From Paenibacillus sp. P25 (GTDB taxonomy: Bacteria > Bacillota > Bacilli > Paenibacillales > NBRC-103111): a stretch of 64,000 bases of DNA. This document shows, one piece after another, positions 47,383 to 56,558 of the stretch. Position numbers and translations under genes: made by a program. How positions within the stretch are numbered: the first letter of the stretch is position 1; each line of letters opens with the position of its first letter. The stretch covers positions 4,588,001 through 4,652,000 of the forward strand of contig CP085629.1 of the NCBI GenBank assembly GCA_024704175.1, written 5' to 3'. Under the pieces are notes generated by a model, which saw only the letters and a list, made by a program, of their open reading frames with translations, did not search any database and was not told where the DNA came from.

Positions 47383-48241
47383 TCAGCCTTTTCCAGCCGA
47401 TTCCCCTAGCTTCCGGGTGATCCAGGCAAAGACCGCATCAAGCGCCCGCTCGTCCTCTTCCTTGGGGAACCGGTGGCCCAGACCGTCGTAAAGCTCCATC
47501 GTGTAATCCTTGCCGGCCCGTTCGAGCGCAAGTCCAAGCTTGCGGGCTTGACCCACGCCGACCTGCGCATCGCCGGTGCCGTGAACGATCAGCACGGGAA
47601 CGCGGAGCTCTTCCACCCAGTATACCGGCGAGCGGCGCTCGTACGCGACCGCATCTTTACGCGGATGGCCGACCACCCGCTTCAGCATGCGCCGGAGGTC
47701 GACCCGTTCCTCGTAGGTGTCGAACAAATCGCTGACCCCGCCCCAGACGACGACCGGCCCGGCCAGAGCGCATTCCTTCGCCGCCAGCATCGCCATCACG
47801 GCCCCGCGCGAGAATCCGATCAGCGCCACCGGACCCGGCTGCACTTCCGGCGACGACTGCATCAGGGTCAGCGCATGATGCACGTCGTAACGGTCCTCGC
47901 CGCCGAAGTCCTCGCGTCCTTCCCCGCCTTCATTGCCCCGGTAAAACGGCGCAAACACTGCGAAGCCCCGCTTCGCCATCGAGATGATCCGCCGCTTGCG
48001 CACCATGCCCACCTTGCGGATGCCTCCCCGGCAGTAGATCAGCGGGGGCGCGGGAAGCGCCTGCTCCGGCACCGCGAGGTACCCCTTCACTTGAAGTCCT
48101 TGGCTAATATATGTGAGCAAATACAAGCCTATTCCTTTATTCAAGCTGCGAAGCGGCTCGCGGCGGACCAGCATGCCGTCCTGCAGCGGCCGCCGTACCG
48201 GAAGGGCCCGTCCCGCCGGTCGCTTTCGTTTCCGTCTCCAT
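47383..48241 (-). CDS. S9-like prolyl oligopeptidase/dienelactone-type hydrolase, one frameshift
   Basis: About 285 residues. Pattern: LLTYISQGLQVKGYLAVPEQ, YCRGGIRKVGMVRKRRIISM, FAVFAPFYRGNEGGEGREDF, elbow VALIGFSRGAVMAMLAAKEC (GFSRG), LIVHGTGDAQVGVGQARKL (Asp) and YDGLGHRFPKEEDERALDAV (His). The complete catalytic triad is visible. The ATG at 48241 has AGGA upstream, and a shift between 48241 and 48174 joins it to RRPLQDGMLVRREPLRSLN; otherwise the start is ATG 48174. No signal peptide. Monocistronic. Confidence 0.85.
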
Positions 48242-48338
48242 CTGTATCAGTCCTCATGATTGGCTGTGCCGTATTTTGACATGGAAGGCCTTAACAAGCT
48301 ACACTGACTATATTATGGCCTGAAAGGTGGATTTTCAA

Positions 48339-48602
48339 ATGGATTCCCAATTTCAAAGCGAGTTCGGCGCCCTGGTCGAAAAATTCGCCGAGCCGCTGAC
48401 CGGAGATACGTCCCCCGAGACAATGGAGAAAATTAAAATTTGGTCGATTTACAACCATATCCATAAAACCATGCCCGCGCTGGCAAGCCATTGGAATCAG
48501 AACCACCCGGAGAGCAAGGCGGAGATCCGCAAGCTGTTTGAAGAAGTGCGCGACCTGAACCAGAAGCTGAAGGCCGAGCATAACGGAAAAAGCGCGGAGT
48601 AG
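48339..48602 (+). CDS. yusU: YusU-family (DUF2573) protein
   Basis: 87 residues, helical. FGALVEKFAEPLTGDTSPET, KIKIWSIYNHIHKTMPALAS and HWNQNHPESKAEIRKLFEEV match YusU of Bacillus. Function unknown, cytoplasmic. ATG 48339 lies 8 bases after AAAGGTGG; the in-frame GTG at 48327 lies inside that site. Followed by a strong terminator. Confidence 0.85.
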   Translation: MDSQFQSEFGALVEKFAEPLTGDTSPETMEKIKIWSIYNHIHKTMPALASHWNQNHPESKAEIRKLFEEVRDLNQKLKAEHNGKSAE

Positions 48603-48640
48603 CGCAGCGTGAATGACGAAGGCGGCGAGTCTTAAAATGA

Positions 48641-48689
48641 AACAGCGGCGGACCAAGACTTGAAAATAAAGTCTTATTCCGCCGCTGTT
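48641..48689 (+). terminator. Terminator after yusU
   Basis: Twelve-bp stem AACAGCGGCGGA / TCCGCCGCTGTT with an inner AGACTT/AAGTCT stem. The U-tract is short. Confidence 0.7.
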
Positions 48690-48726
48690 GTCATTTAACT
48701 AGCGTCTCTGAGGGAGCAACTTCTTC

Positions 48727-48819
48727 CTAAATCATTCCTCGATAATGCTTGCCGACGCAATACTTGAGCATTTCCCGGCCGAATCGGTTCGAGATTTTGG
48801 GGGAACGGCAGTCGTCCAT
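48727..48819 (-). CDS. Possible 30-residue small protein
   Basis: ATG 48819 with AGGCGG 7 bases upstream opens a 30-codon frame, MDDCRSPKISNRFGREMLKY and onward, ending GKHYRGMI. It is in an otherwise empty 360-base gap between yusU and the membrane protein pair. It could be a small basic protein or the tail of a lost gene. No family recognised. Confidence 0.25.
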   Translation of the reverse strand: MDDCRSPKISNRFGREMLKYCVGKHYRGMI

Positions 48820-48961
48820 TTTAAAATCCGCCTATCTTCAAAAACGGAAATGAGCGGCTGACTATCTTCACCGTCAGGAATAAAACATTAGGTGATGTGG
48901 GATAATTCCACAAAAGGAAAACCCATCTAGTCCAATCCAGCGACGATGTTCACGGTGAATG

Positions 48962-49441
48962 ACCATGATATTTGCGGCTTATTTTTCGGCAAACCTGCTG
49001 TTTCTCCTTTTTTTCATTTGGGTTCCGCCTAAAAAGCTCCATATGTTCGAGATCATTTTTCTCTGGATTATCATCACGTTTTTCTACCAGAGCATCTTCG
49101 CCTCTTTGACGATTAATTTACATTGGATCGAAATTTCCACTGTATTGGGATCATATTGGGCATTGGTAGTCAACCGTCTGCTCATAATTCCGTTATTCAT
49201 CATTTGGCTGATGGATCGGATATGGCGGCAAACCGGGGTCATGGCGAAAATTGCATACGTAGCCCTCGCCGTCTTGTCTCTAACCGGCATGCAGACCATC
49301 GCGGTTCGGATCGGGTTGATCCGGCCCGTTCAATGGCACGGATGGATGACGGCGGCTACATGGCTGGCTTTGATCTTGCTGGCCATGGCCCTGCTGAAGG
49401 TCTTTCAGAGCTGTTTCAAGAAGGAGTTCGAATCGCGTTGA
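48962..49441 (+). CDS. Small multi-pass membrane protein
   Basis: 159 residues, about four helices (AYFSANLLFLLFFIWVP, IIFLWIIITFFYQSIFA, LVVNRLLIIPLFIIWLM, ATWLALILLAMALLKVF). PKKLHMFEI in the first loop recalls CBO0543-type membrane proteins of spore formers. Function unknown. No clear ribosome site. Its TGA overlaps the TTG start of the next gene (TTGA), so the two are coupled. Confidence 0.7.
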   Translation, partial: TMIFAAYFSANLLFLLFFIWVPPKKLHMFEIIFLWIIITFFYQSIFASLTINLHWIEISTVLGSYWALVVNRLLIIPLFIIWLMDRIWRQTGVMAKIAYVALAVLSLTGMQTIAVRIGLIRPVQWHGWMTAATWLALILLAMALLKVFQSCFKKEFESR

Positions 49442-49943
49442 TCCTGTTCCCGGGCAAGTTCGATATAAACGAATGGTTCATCATCATCATGATATTGGTC
49501 AATGTCATCATTATGCTGCGGCTCCCCCAAAGGCTTCCGTCGACAATTATGCTCCTGATCATGATGATTGGTCTTGCATCGGCCAAAACCTTAGATCATA
49601 TTTTCGGTACTCCCCGCTTGATTTCTTTGATGTTAACGACAGCCCCAAATATGAACTTTTTGATTTATTGATCTATTTTTTATATTCGCCGTTTGCTTAC
49701 TATTTGGTCTATTTTTATGATAAATGGCATTTAAAAGGGTTCGCCGCGTGGCTTTACGTCTTGGCCTGGTCCGTTTTTGCCATCGGACTGGATTGGACCT
49801 GTGTCCAGCTGCATGTATATTTGTATAAAAAATGGACGCTGCTTTATTCCTTGCCCGTTTACTTGATTACGATCGGTATGACGCTTGGTTTTTTTCACTT
49901 GCTCAAATTTCTGTACCACCGGAATGCTTCTCTTTATAAATAA
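49438..49943 (+). CDS. CBO0543-like multi-pass membrane protein, one frameshift
   Basis: About 168 residues. TTG 49438 with AAGGAG 11 bases before; it starts MILFPGKFDINEWFIIIMIL and VIIMLRLPQRLPSTIMLLIM. A shift near 49610 (run of C) leads to DFFDVNDSPKYELFDLLIYF, then FYDKWHLKGFAAWLYVLAWS and a last helix pair. The DVNDSPKYELFDL and FYDKW elements match membrane proteins of this kind seen in Bacillales, usually in tandem as here. Role unknown; a link with germination or envelope is only a guess. Confidence 0.7.
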
Positions 49944-49993
49944 TACATAAGCCCCTTGCTCATCGTCCGGGTTGGCTAACATGTCCGACAGAC

Positions 49994-51371
49994 TTAAGGG
50001 GCGAAGAGCAGGCTTGCTGCGATCGCAAGCACCACGAATACGGCCCCTGAGGTTCCGAACGCCCAGGCATAACCTTGCACCGCGTCGGCTTGCGCAGCCG
50101 CCACCGCCATCAGTACCGTAAGCCCCACCGTCGGTCCGAGCTCCATTGCGGTGTTCATCACGCCGCCGGCAAGCCCGGCTTGATGCAGCTCAACGTTCGC
50201 CGTCGACTGCACCGCCGCTCCGGACAGGACGAGCGAGATCCCCGCCGCGAGAATCATCTGACCGGGCAACAGGATAGACGCATAAGCTGTATCGCGGCCG
50301 ATCCAGGCAAGCGACCCCAGTCCTAGTGCCGAGACGAGCCCTCCCGCGGTCATGATGCGTGCTACCCCGAACCGGGCGATTAGCGGGGCGGATACCTGGT
50401 TCGCGACAATCATGGTGACGCAGAAAGGCAGGAAGGAGACGGCCGTTGCCAGCGACGACCATCCTCGAATCTGCTGCAGGTAGAGGGTAAGAACGTATTC
50501 GATCACCATGGAAGCGGTCGCCGCCAGGAACATGCCTGCCAGTCCGGTCATCCGGCGAGTCTCCAAAATGAACCCGAGCGGAAGCAGACGGATCGCGCAC
50601 CTTGCGTTCCACGATCAGGAAGACGATGAGCAGCGCGATGCCTGCGATAAACGGTCCGTATGCTATGGAGGACGACCAGGAATAGTCGCCGCTCGCAATC
50701 AACCCGTAACTGGTCAGCGAGATGCCCAAGGTGACGAGTACCGTCCCGAGCGGATCAAGGCCCGGCCGGCTCACGGAAGTCCGGTTATCGTCCGCCGGAA
50801 GCAACGAGCGAGCCGCCGCGAGGGCAACGGCCGTGACCAGAACCGGAAAGACGAACATCCACCGCCACGATACCCAGTTGGTTATGATCCCCGATAAAAT
50901 GAATCCAGAAATGGCGCCAAGAAACGGAACCCCGCCCCAAATCGCCATGGCCCTTCCGAAATCCGCCGGGTCGGCAAAGATCATGCGCAATACCGCCATG
51001 AGGGCAGGCGCCGTGATCGCCGCTCCGACCCCTTGCAAAAAGCGCATACTGACCAGCATTTCGAAGTTCGGCGCAAACGCGGCAATAACGGAAGCCAGTC
51101 CGAACAGGATCAGACCCGTCAACAACATCCGCCGTCCGCGGTAGCGGTCTGCGAGCCGTCCGCCAAACAGCAGCAAGCGCCTGAAAGGCAGTCCGTAAGC
51201 AACCTGGACCAGCAGCAATTTCGCAGAGTTTAGCGAAAACTCGCCGGCGATCTTGGGCAACGGCACGATAATCAGCGCGATCGTAAAAATCAGGGTCGCC
51301 TGCACAAGGGCCAAAACAGTGAATGCTGTACGCGTTTGCTTCAGCGAGCGCCCCTTGATATCGTTATTCAT
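49994..51371 (-). CDS. MFS exporter (DHA2-like), one frameshift
   Basis: About 458 residues, fourteen helices. TLIFTIALIIVPLPKIAGEF in helix 1, GRLADRYRGRRMLLTGLILF (motif A), RFLQGVGAAITAPALMAVLR and WGGVPFLGAISGFILSGIIT follow. A shift near 50590 precedes LETRRMTGLAGMFLAATASM and the last six helices, ending AIAASLLFAP. GGGAGG precedes the ATG. Upstream direct repeats of ATACTTT (about 51461-51480) may be regulatory. Substrate unknown. Confidence 0.88.
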
Positions 51372-51812
51372 CTTCGTTTCCTCCCATGAAAGCGCCTCTT
51401 CTTGAGGCCGGCATTGATACTAGAACCTTGGTAAGGTCCGTTCTTTAAAATCACCCATCACATACTTTGTAGATACTTTATATCTATTATTAAAGCAAAA
51501 AAATAGTCTGTTACATACCATCCCTCCCGCTCAACAATTTCCGAAACAAAGACATGTTTCCAATTCAGCCACGTTTGTAATCAAGGATATTGTGTATCCA
51601 TAATAGCGTTTGAACTCGTGTTCGTCAAGCCTTTTTCCGTTCCAAACCAAACCAGATTATCGAGGCAAGGTATTACAAGGCTAATTTGATTTCGATTGTA
51701 TGTTTCGAAATCACCCGGTCCCTCGTAAAGGAACCGGGTCATATTGCGTTAACCTTCCTTATGCCTTCTCTGTCTTCGCTGAACGCTCAATGTCACCTGC
51801 CTCTGCTGCAGA
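51372..51812. other. Intergenic stretch, no gene seen
   Basis: 440 AT-rich bases between the MFS gene and the hydrolase gene. It holds the MFS leader with two ATACTTT repeats and, at 51716-51742, an ACCCGGT / ACCGGGT hairpin 70 bases beyond the hydrolase stop that may terminate it weakly. No reading frame resembles a protein. Confidence 0.5.
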
Positions 51813-53009
51813 TCAGTTGATTCCCAGCGTTTCGTCCAGCCATTCGAACATCCGCTGATTGCAGAAGAGCAGCGCGCCGAACTGGCAATGCTCTTCCGCA
51901 CTATCCTCTGTGGTGAAGCGCATGAGCGTTTTGGGGCAGGTCAGCGCATCATAGAGCAGCTGCGGGTCGCTCCGCGAAGAAATGATCGTTCTCGGCCTCA
52001 CATACGAGTGTCGGGCATTGGACTTGATGAGCCACACCCTCCAAAGTGTACGGCTCCGTCTTGCGGACGAGCTCGTGAATCGAATCCGCCCGGTGCGTGA
52101 ACATCCCGTTCTCGATTGACCAACGGACGCCCGTATGCTTCGCCATCACCGCCTCAATCGCTTTTTCCATGTACCCCGGACGGTTCAGCTCCTCTTCGCT
52201 CGCCCTTCCTTGGAACAGCTTGCGGCCGATCTCCCCGAACTGGCACGAGAACATCCCGTCGTTCGCGATGCAGGCGGCCAGACGATGTTCAAAAGCCGCC
52301 GCGCGAGGGGCCAAATACCCGCCCAGGCTGATTCCCATCAGCGCAATCTTTGCGGCGTCCACTTCAGGCCGCGTCTCCAGGTAGTCTACCATCGGCGTGA
52401 CCACTTTCTCCCAATCGTAGCGGAACGGAATCCGTCGCTCCCGGATGACGGCGCCTTGCCCCGGGCCCTCGAAGGTAAGGCAGTTGTACCCGCGCTGCAG
52501 TGCGGCCGCCACCACTTCCAGGTAAAGCTCCTCCTGCGTCGAGTCGAACCCCCGTGAACGAGCAGGGTCGGCCGCGGCCTGTCGTCGACCCGGTAGAAAT
52601 ACCCCGGCAAATGCGTTCCCTCGTAAGGAATTCGGACTTCTTCCACCGGATGGTCCATCAAACGGATTGCTTGCCGGAACGTACTCCGGCTTTTCCCCCA
52701 AGTCTCCAGGATCCGCGGATCTTCCGGGTCGCCGTGCAGAAAAAATTCCGCCGTACGGTAGTAATTGTGGGCCCGCAAAAAGCCCTCCCTGGCGCTGACA
52801 AGTTTGCCCCCTTCCAGGCTGCGGACGGCTTGGGCGTGGATGCGCTCGGCCGTGTTGTACCATTCCGCATACCAGCTTTCGAAATCACCCTCTTTAATCT
52901 TATAAGCGGTGGACAGGCATTCGCCGATATCCGCCCCTCCGTAAGGGGCATAACCCATTGTGCGAAGCAATTCGAACGAGAATGTTTGATCCTGAAAAAT
53001 AAGACGCAT
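51813..53009 (-). CDS. FrsA/DHPON-hydrolase-like alpha/beta hydrolase, two frameshifts
   Basis: About 398 residues. A helical N-terminal domain (YAEWYNTAERIHAQAVRSLE, REGFLRAHNYYRTAEFFLHG) precedes the hydrolase fold, as in 2,6-dihydropseudooxynicotine hydrolase and FrsA-like esterases. RPRPTLLVHGG is followed by a shift near 52550, then FDSTQEELYLEVVAAALQRG, NCLTFEGPGQGAVIRERRIP, elbow IALMGISLGGYLAPRAAAFE, TLVCEAENDHFF (Asp) and, after a shift near 51975, TEDSAEEHCQFGALLF (His). Divergent from the PadR gene; operators between them suggest induction by a xenobiotic-like substrate. Confidence 0.85.
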
Positions 53010-53043
53010 AAATAATTTCCTCCTCTTTGTTGGCTCTAAATTT

Positions 53044-53127
53044 CATATGTTAAATTTAACCTAGGTCAAAAATAACATATGAATTTATTCAAGTCAATAT
53101 GAATATAGATTAAATTTAACCTATATT
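53044..53127. promoter_or_regulatory. Two PadR-type operators between hydrolase and padR
   Basis: TTAAATTTAACCTA occurs at 53050-53063 and again at 53110-53123, 60 bp apart. Each is embedded in a wider dyad: CATATGTTA (53044-53052) / TAACATATG (53073-53081), and AATATAG (53102-53108) / CTATATT (53121-53127). The region is strongly AT-rich. Confidence 0.7.
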
Positions 53128-53213
53128 TTATTTATCCTTTGGATTACCGCGTGAAATATATTAAAATGAACCTATGATCAAATGATCTCAGCCTTGGATA
53201 AGGGGATGTTAGG

Positions 53214-53756
53214 ATGAGCTCCATTCGCTACGCCTTGCTTTCATTACTCGCGCGCGAGCCTCTCAGCGGTTACGATATCAAGCAGCAGATGAACAACCGG
53301 CTTGGGCCTTTTTGGAAGGTAGGAAGCAATCAGGTGTATCCTGAATTGGCTAAAATGGAAGGGGAGGGCTTGGTCAGGCCGCAGGGGGTGGAAACCCATG
53401 CTTACCGTCCCGCCCGCAAATTGTACGAAATTACGGAAGCCGGAAAGGAAGCTTTGATTGCGTGGACGATGGAGCCTGCAGCGCTGGAAACGATGAAGGA
53501 CGAGTTTCTGCTCAAGGCGTATAATTCCTGGCTCGTGGAGCCGGATCAGATGCTCGTACGCGTCAAGGACATCCGGAAGCAGCATGAAGAACGGCTCGCC
53601 GCTTACCTGGAGAAGATCAAGGAGCTGAACGAATTGCTGGAGCCGTCCAACCTCCGGGATCCCTTAGCCTCCAGCGTCTCGATCGTGGAATTCGGGGCGG
53701 AATATGAGCGCCTCTATATCGCCTGGTGCGATAAGCTGATTCAGAAGCTTTCGTGA
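53214..53756 (+). CDS. PadR-family regulator with long C-terminal dimer domain
   Basis: 180 residues, intact. MSSIRYALLSLLAREPLSGY, DIKQQMNNRLGPFWKVGSNQ, VYPELAKMEGEGLVRPQGVE form the PadR winged helix; a C-terminal helical arm (HEERLAAYLEKIKELNELLE) is of the Vir_act_alpha_C type, so it is a subfamily-1 PadR. Divergent to the FrsA-like hydrolase, with paired operators between. Likely autorepressor and repressor of the hydrolase. Confidence 0.92.
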   Translation: MSSIRYALLSLLAREPLSGYDIKQQMNNRLGPFWKVGSNQVYPELAKMEGEGLVRPQGVETHAYRPARKLYEITEAGKEALIAWTMEPAALETMKDEFLLKAYNSWLVEPDQMLVRVKDIRKQHEERLAAYLEKIKELNELLEPSNLRDPLASSVSIVEFGAEYERLYIAWCDKLIQKLS

Positions 53757-53910
53757 GTTGGGATGGGGCTGTTCCAAGCGGTTGAGAGACTGCAGGTGCA
53801 GCTCCTTCTTTATTCCTATGCATAGGTATAAATGATTAAAAATGTATAAATTTGGAGATCTTTGTCTGATTTTCTGATACAATTTGTAACGAAAACTATT
53901 GGACGAGGTG

Positions 53911-54894
53911 ATGAAATTGAAGTCATTAACCGCTTTACCAAGGCTACTGGCACTGATTGGTTTGATTTGTGTCGCTTTAACGGTTTACTCGCCTCCAGCC
54001 GCCGCTTCCGCTTCAGAGACCCCAAGAAAATTAAAGATCACTTATAACGTGGATCCCCCTGTAACCGTCGTAGATAACGAATTCATCTATTGGTATGCCG
54101 ACCCTGTTCCGATCAAGGTGGAAATTATCGGTACCCAGTTTCGAATTACCCCGTTAGATGAAGTGAGCACCCCTTATATGAGCAGTACCTTCCGGGGGGT
54201 GTCGATCACACCGGATGGACACTTTTCTGAACCCTTATCCTTCAATTCTTTGGTTGATTATTATGTCTATGGAACAAGGTCTTGCAGGCTTGATGTTGAG
54301 CTTATAGATCCAAGGCCTTCCTCACCGATTGACCCATCGGAGGTTACGATCGTCAATAATCCTCAAGGGATTTCCGACACGATTACCGTCAAGGGAGTAG
54401 AACCCGAGGATCTGGTATATATCTACGACAGCACCGGCAGGTCGCTTGCATTCGAGTCTCCTGCGGATGCGGGACAAACCTCGGTAACGGCCTCGGTCTA
54501 TCAATTGGGTTCAAATGCAGGCTATGTTTACCTATCGCGAACAAGTCCGGGCCGACCGGAAAGCACCAAAGTTGCCGTTCCTTATAGCGCGGAACCGGTA
54601 CTTGATACGGCACCTCCCGTCACCAGCTATCACTTCGATCCCGTCCGGTCAGCGAACGGCGGCTATGTCTCAGGCCTTTCCGTGACTCTCACGGCTTCGG
54701 ACCAGGGTACGGGGGTGCTTAGAACGGAATACCGGATAAACCAAAGCGGGTCTTGGACCCCCTACTCCGCCCCTTTTACCATTTCAGCCTCCACCACCCG
54801 CACATTGGAGTGGCGAAGCATCGATAAGGCAGGAAAACAGGAAAAAACTTGGCTGATGGATTTCGAAAAAGGAACGCTTTCCCAGCAAAAATAA
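53911..54894 (+). CDS. Secreted protein with OmpL47-type beta-barrel repeat
   Basis: 327 residues. Signal peptide SLTALPRLLALIGLICVAL with likely cleavage after AAASA. Beta domains follow; around residue 245 DTAPPVTSYHFDPVRSANGG, YVSGLSVTLTASDQGTGVLR and TLEWRSIDKAGKQEKTW form the OmpL47-type unit (often repeated in Paenibacillus surface enzymes, single here). A domain of the Ig-like kind is likely at 140-230. Start uncertain among ATG 53899, ATG 53911 and the TTG after it. Function unknown; extracellular. Confidence 0.75.
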   Translation: MKLKSLTALPRLLALIGLICVALTVYSPPAAASASETPRKLKITYNVDPPVTVVDNEFIYWYADPVPIKVEIIGTQFRITPLDEVSTPYMSSTFRGVSITPDGHFSEPLSFNSLVDYYVYGTRSCRLDVELIDPRPSSPIDPSEVTIVNNPQGISDTITVKGVEPEDLVYIYDSTGRSLAFESPADAGQTSVTASVYQLGSNAGYVYLSRTSPGRPESTKVAVPYSAEPVLDTAPPVTSYHFDPVRSANGGYVSGLSVTLTASDQGTGVLRTEYRINQSGSWTPYSAPFTISASTTRTLEWRSIDKAGKQEKTWLMDFEKGTLSQQK

Positions 54895-55362
54895 GAACCC
54901 TTATGGATAGCGATTGCTGCTTACCTCTTATTATAAGAAGTGCCCGGAAGCGAACATATATGAATATCTTTACTTAGTATATAGGCGTTTACATGTTTTG
55001 GCGGGGAATAATATGGGGCTGTCTCAAAAGTAAGTTTGCTCCTTGAAGAACTGAATTCTTGATGAAAAACGTGCGAAAATGAAAAAATGGCGGTGCGGGG
55101 AGATTATCCCTGCACCGCCGTTTCTTGTTGAAGCAGAAAACGCCGCAATCCCCGGATATTCTTTATTTGTCCAACGATCATTCGCCTGACCAATAAGAGC
55201 ATAGCCTTCTTCGCTTCGGAGGCAATAACCATAATTCTTATAAAAAATGTTTTTATGATGTGTCGATTTTGTCTTCTGCGGTTCGTTGTCTAAATAGAGG
55301 CCCGGATGACTGGGTTCAAGGTTGCGATTTAACACGAACTTAACTAATTAAGGAGAGAAAAA
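54895..55362. other. Intergenic stretch with IS1182-like end and degraded coding remnant
   Basis: GGGGCTGTCTCAAAAG at about 55014-55029 resembles the terminal repeat of IS1182-type elements. A hairpin GGCGGTGC / GCACCGCC (55089-55119) follows. On the minus strand 55140-55335 reads LNRNLEPSHPGLYLDNEPQK, HHKNIFYKNYGYCLRSEE and onward, perhaps a GNAT acetyltransferase tail. No second IS end is seen. The ECF42-type promoter of the DUF998 gene lies inside this stretch at 55261. Confidence 0.4.
55261..55290 (+). promoter_or_regulatory. ECF42-type promoter before the DUF998 gene
   Basis: TGTCGA (55261-55266), 17 bases, CGTTGTC (55284-55290), 79 bases before the ATG. Same -35 box and spacing as the two promoters at 57836 and 58372, and the downstream bases TAGAGGC are also shared with the former. 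Confidence 0.6.
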
Positions 55363-56040
55363 ATGATGAAACAAGTATCTGTAAAAACTAATAACTTCCA
55401 TGGAATCAGGAAGCTTCTGCTGGGCGGAGCCATTTCCGCACCGTTCTTCTACGCAATCGTTTTGGTGCAAGTCTTTACACGTACCGGATTCGACATCAGG
55501 CGTCACGCTATAAGCTCGCTGACCCTTGGTGATTTAGGGTGGATTCAGCGCACGGATTTCATCGTGACCGGATTGTTCGCGTTGCTTGCCGCTTATGGTA
55601 TACGCACCTTGCTGCGAGGAGGCGTGGGAGGTACGTGGGGTTCGCTGCTCATCGGAATATATGGGTTCGGCATGGCGGCCGCGGGTATATTTCGCCCGGA
55701 CCCGGGCCTTGGCTTTCCTTCTGGTGCTCCTGAAGGTATGCCCGCCTCAATGAGCGTCGAAGCGGCACTACACTCTGCGGCGTTCTTTATTTCATTCATT
55801 TGTCTGATCGCAGCATGTTTCATCTTTGCGCGTAGGTTTGCCGCACAAGGTAAGCGTGGTTGGAGCGTGTATTGCATGGCGTCGGGCATAGTGTCACCGC
55901 TTCTTATTATCGTGGGCTTTAGCGTGATGAGTTGGATCGGAGTCATCATGGCTTGCTCCGGTATTATTGCCTTCGGATTCGTATCGGCTATTGCGACTCA
56001 GTTGCGCGCCGAAGCGGCTTCTCGTTTAAGAGATTGTTAG
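55363..56040 (+). CDS. DUF998-family membrane protein
   Basis: 225 residues, about six helices. KLLLGGAISAPFFYAIVLVQ, RTGFDIRRHAISSLTLGDLG (conserved Arg-His-x-x-S-S-L of DUF998), TDFIVTGLFALLAAYGIRTL and GIFRPDPGLGFPSGAPEGMP are family-typical. Function unknown; inner membrane. AAGGAGAG precedes the ATG. The ECF42-type promoter upstream ties it to the sigma factor at 56555. Confidence 0.88.
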   Translation: MMKQVSVKTNNFHGIRKLLLGGAISAPFFYAIVLVQVFTRTGFDIRRHAISSLTLGDLGWIQRTDFIVTGLFALLAAYGIRTLLRGGVGGTWGSLLIGIYGFGMAAAGIFRPDPGLGFPSGAPEGMPASMSVEAALHSAAFFISFICLIAACFIFARRFAAQGKRGWSVYCMASGIVSPLLIIVGFSVMSWIGVIMACSGIIAFGFVSAIATQLRAEAASRLRDC

Positions 56041-56145
56041 TTTTTGTCTATGATATAATGTAAATCTAATGGCACTAGTCTGTGATTTGTTTCATTCGTT
56101 GTTTAAATAAAGCGAAAATTAGCTGCAAATTTGGAGGAGATAATC

Positions 56146-56558
56146 ATGAGGTTTATGATGATCGTGAAAGCGACAACGGATTCGGAAGCGGGCGTCATGC
56201 CTAGCCAGGAATTGCTCGATGCCATGTTGAGGTATAACGAGGAGCTGGCGAAAGCCGGGGTACTGCTTGCCGCGGATGGGCTGCAGCCAAGCTCCAGCGG
56301 CATTCGAATTTCGTATCCGGAGCCGGGCGGAAAGCCGAAGGTGGTGGACGGCCCGTTTACGGAAGCCAAGGAAATCATTGCAGGATTTACGCTGATCGAA
56401 GTAAAGTCGCGAGAAGAAGCGATCGAGTGGGCGATGCGCATGCCTGATCCGCATGGGGAGGGCAAGGCGAGATTGAACTAAGGCAAATATTTGATCCGGA
56501 AGAATTGTCTTCGGATGAAGAAACACAAGAAAAAATAAAGGGGCTGTTCCGATTGTGA
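56146..56558 (+). CDS. YciI/DGPF-family protein, one frameshift
   Basis: About 137 residues. MRFMMIVKATTDSEAGVMPS, LLAADGLQPSSSGIRISYPE, VVDGPFTEAKEIIAGFTLIE contain the DGPF motif, and EEAIEWAMRMPDPHGEG follows. A shift near 56465 leads to the tail ELRQIFDPEELSSDEETQEK, ending IKGLFRL. Its TGA overlaps the GTG of the sigma gene (GTGA). DGPF proteins are the hallmark partners of ECF42 sigma factors. ATG 56146 has GGAGGAG 6 bases before. Confidence 0.88.
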
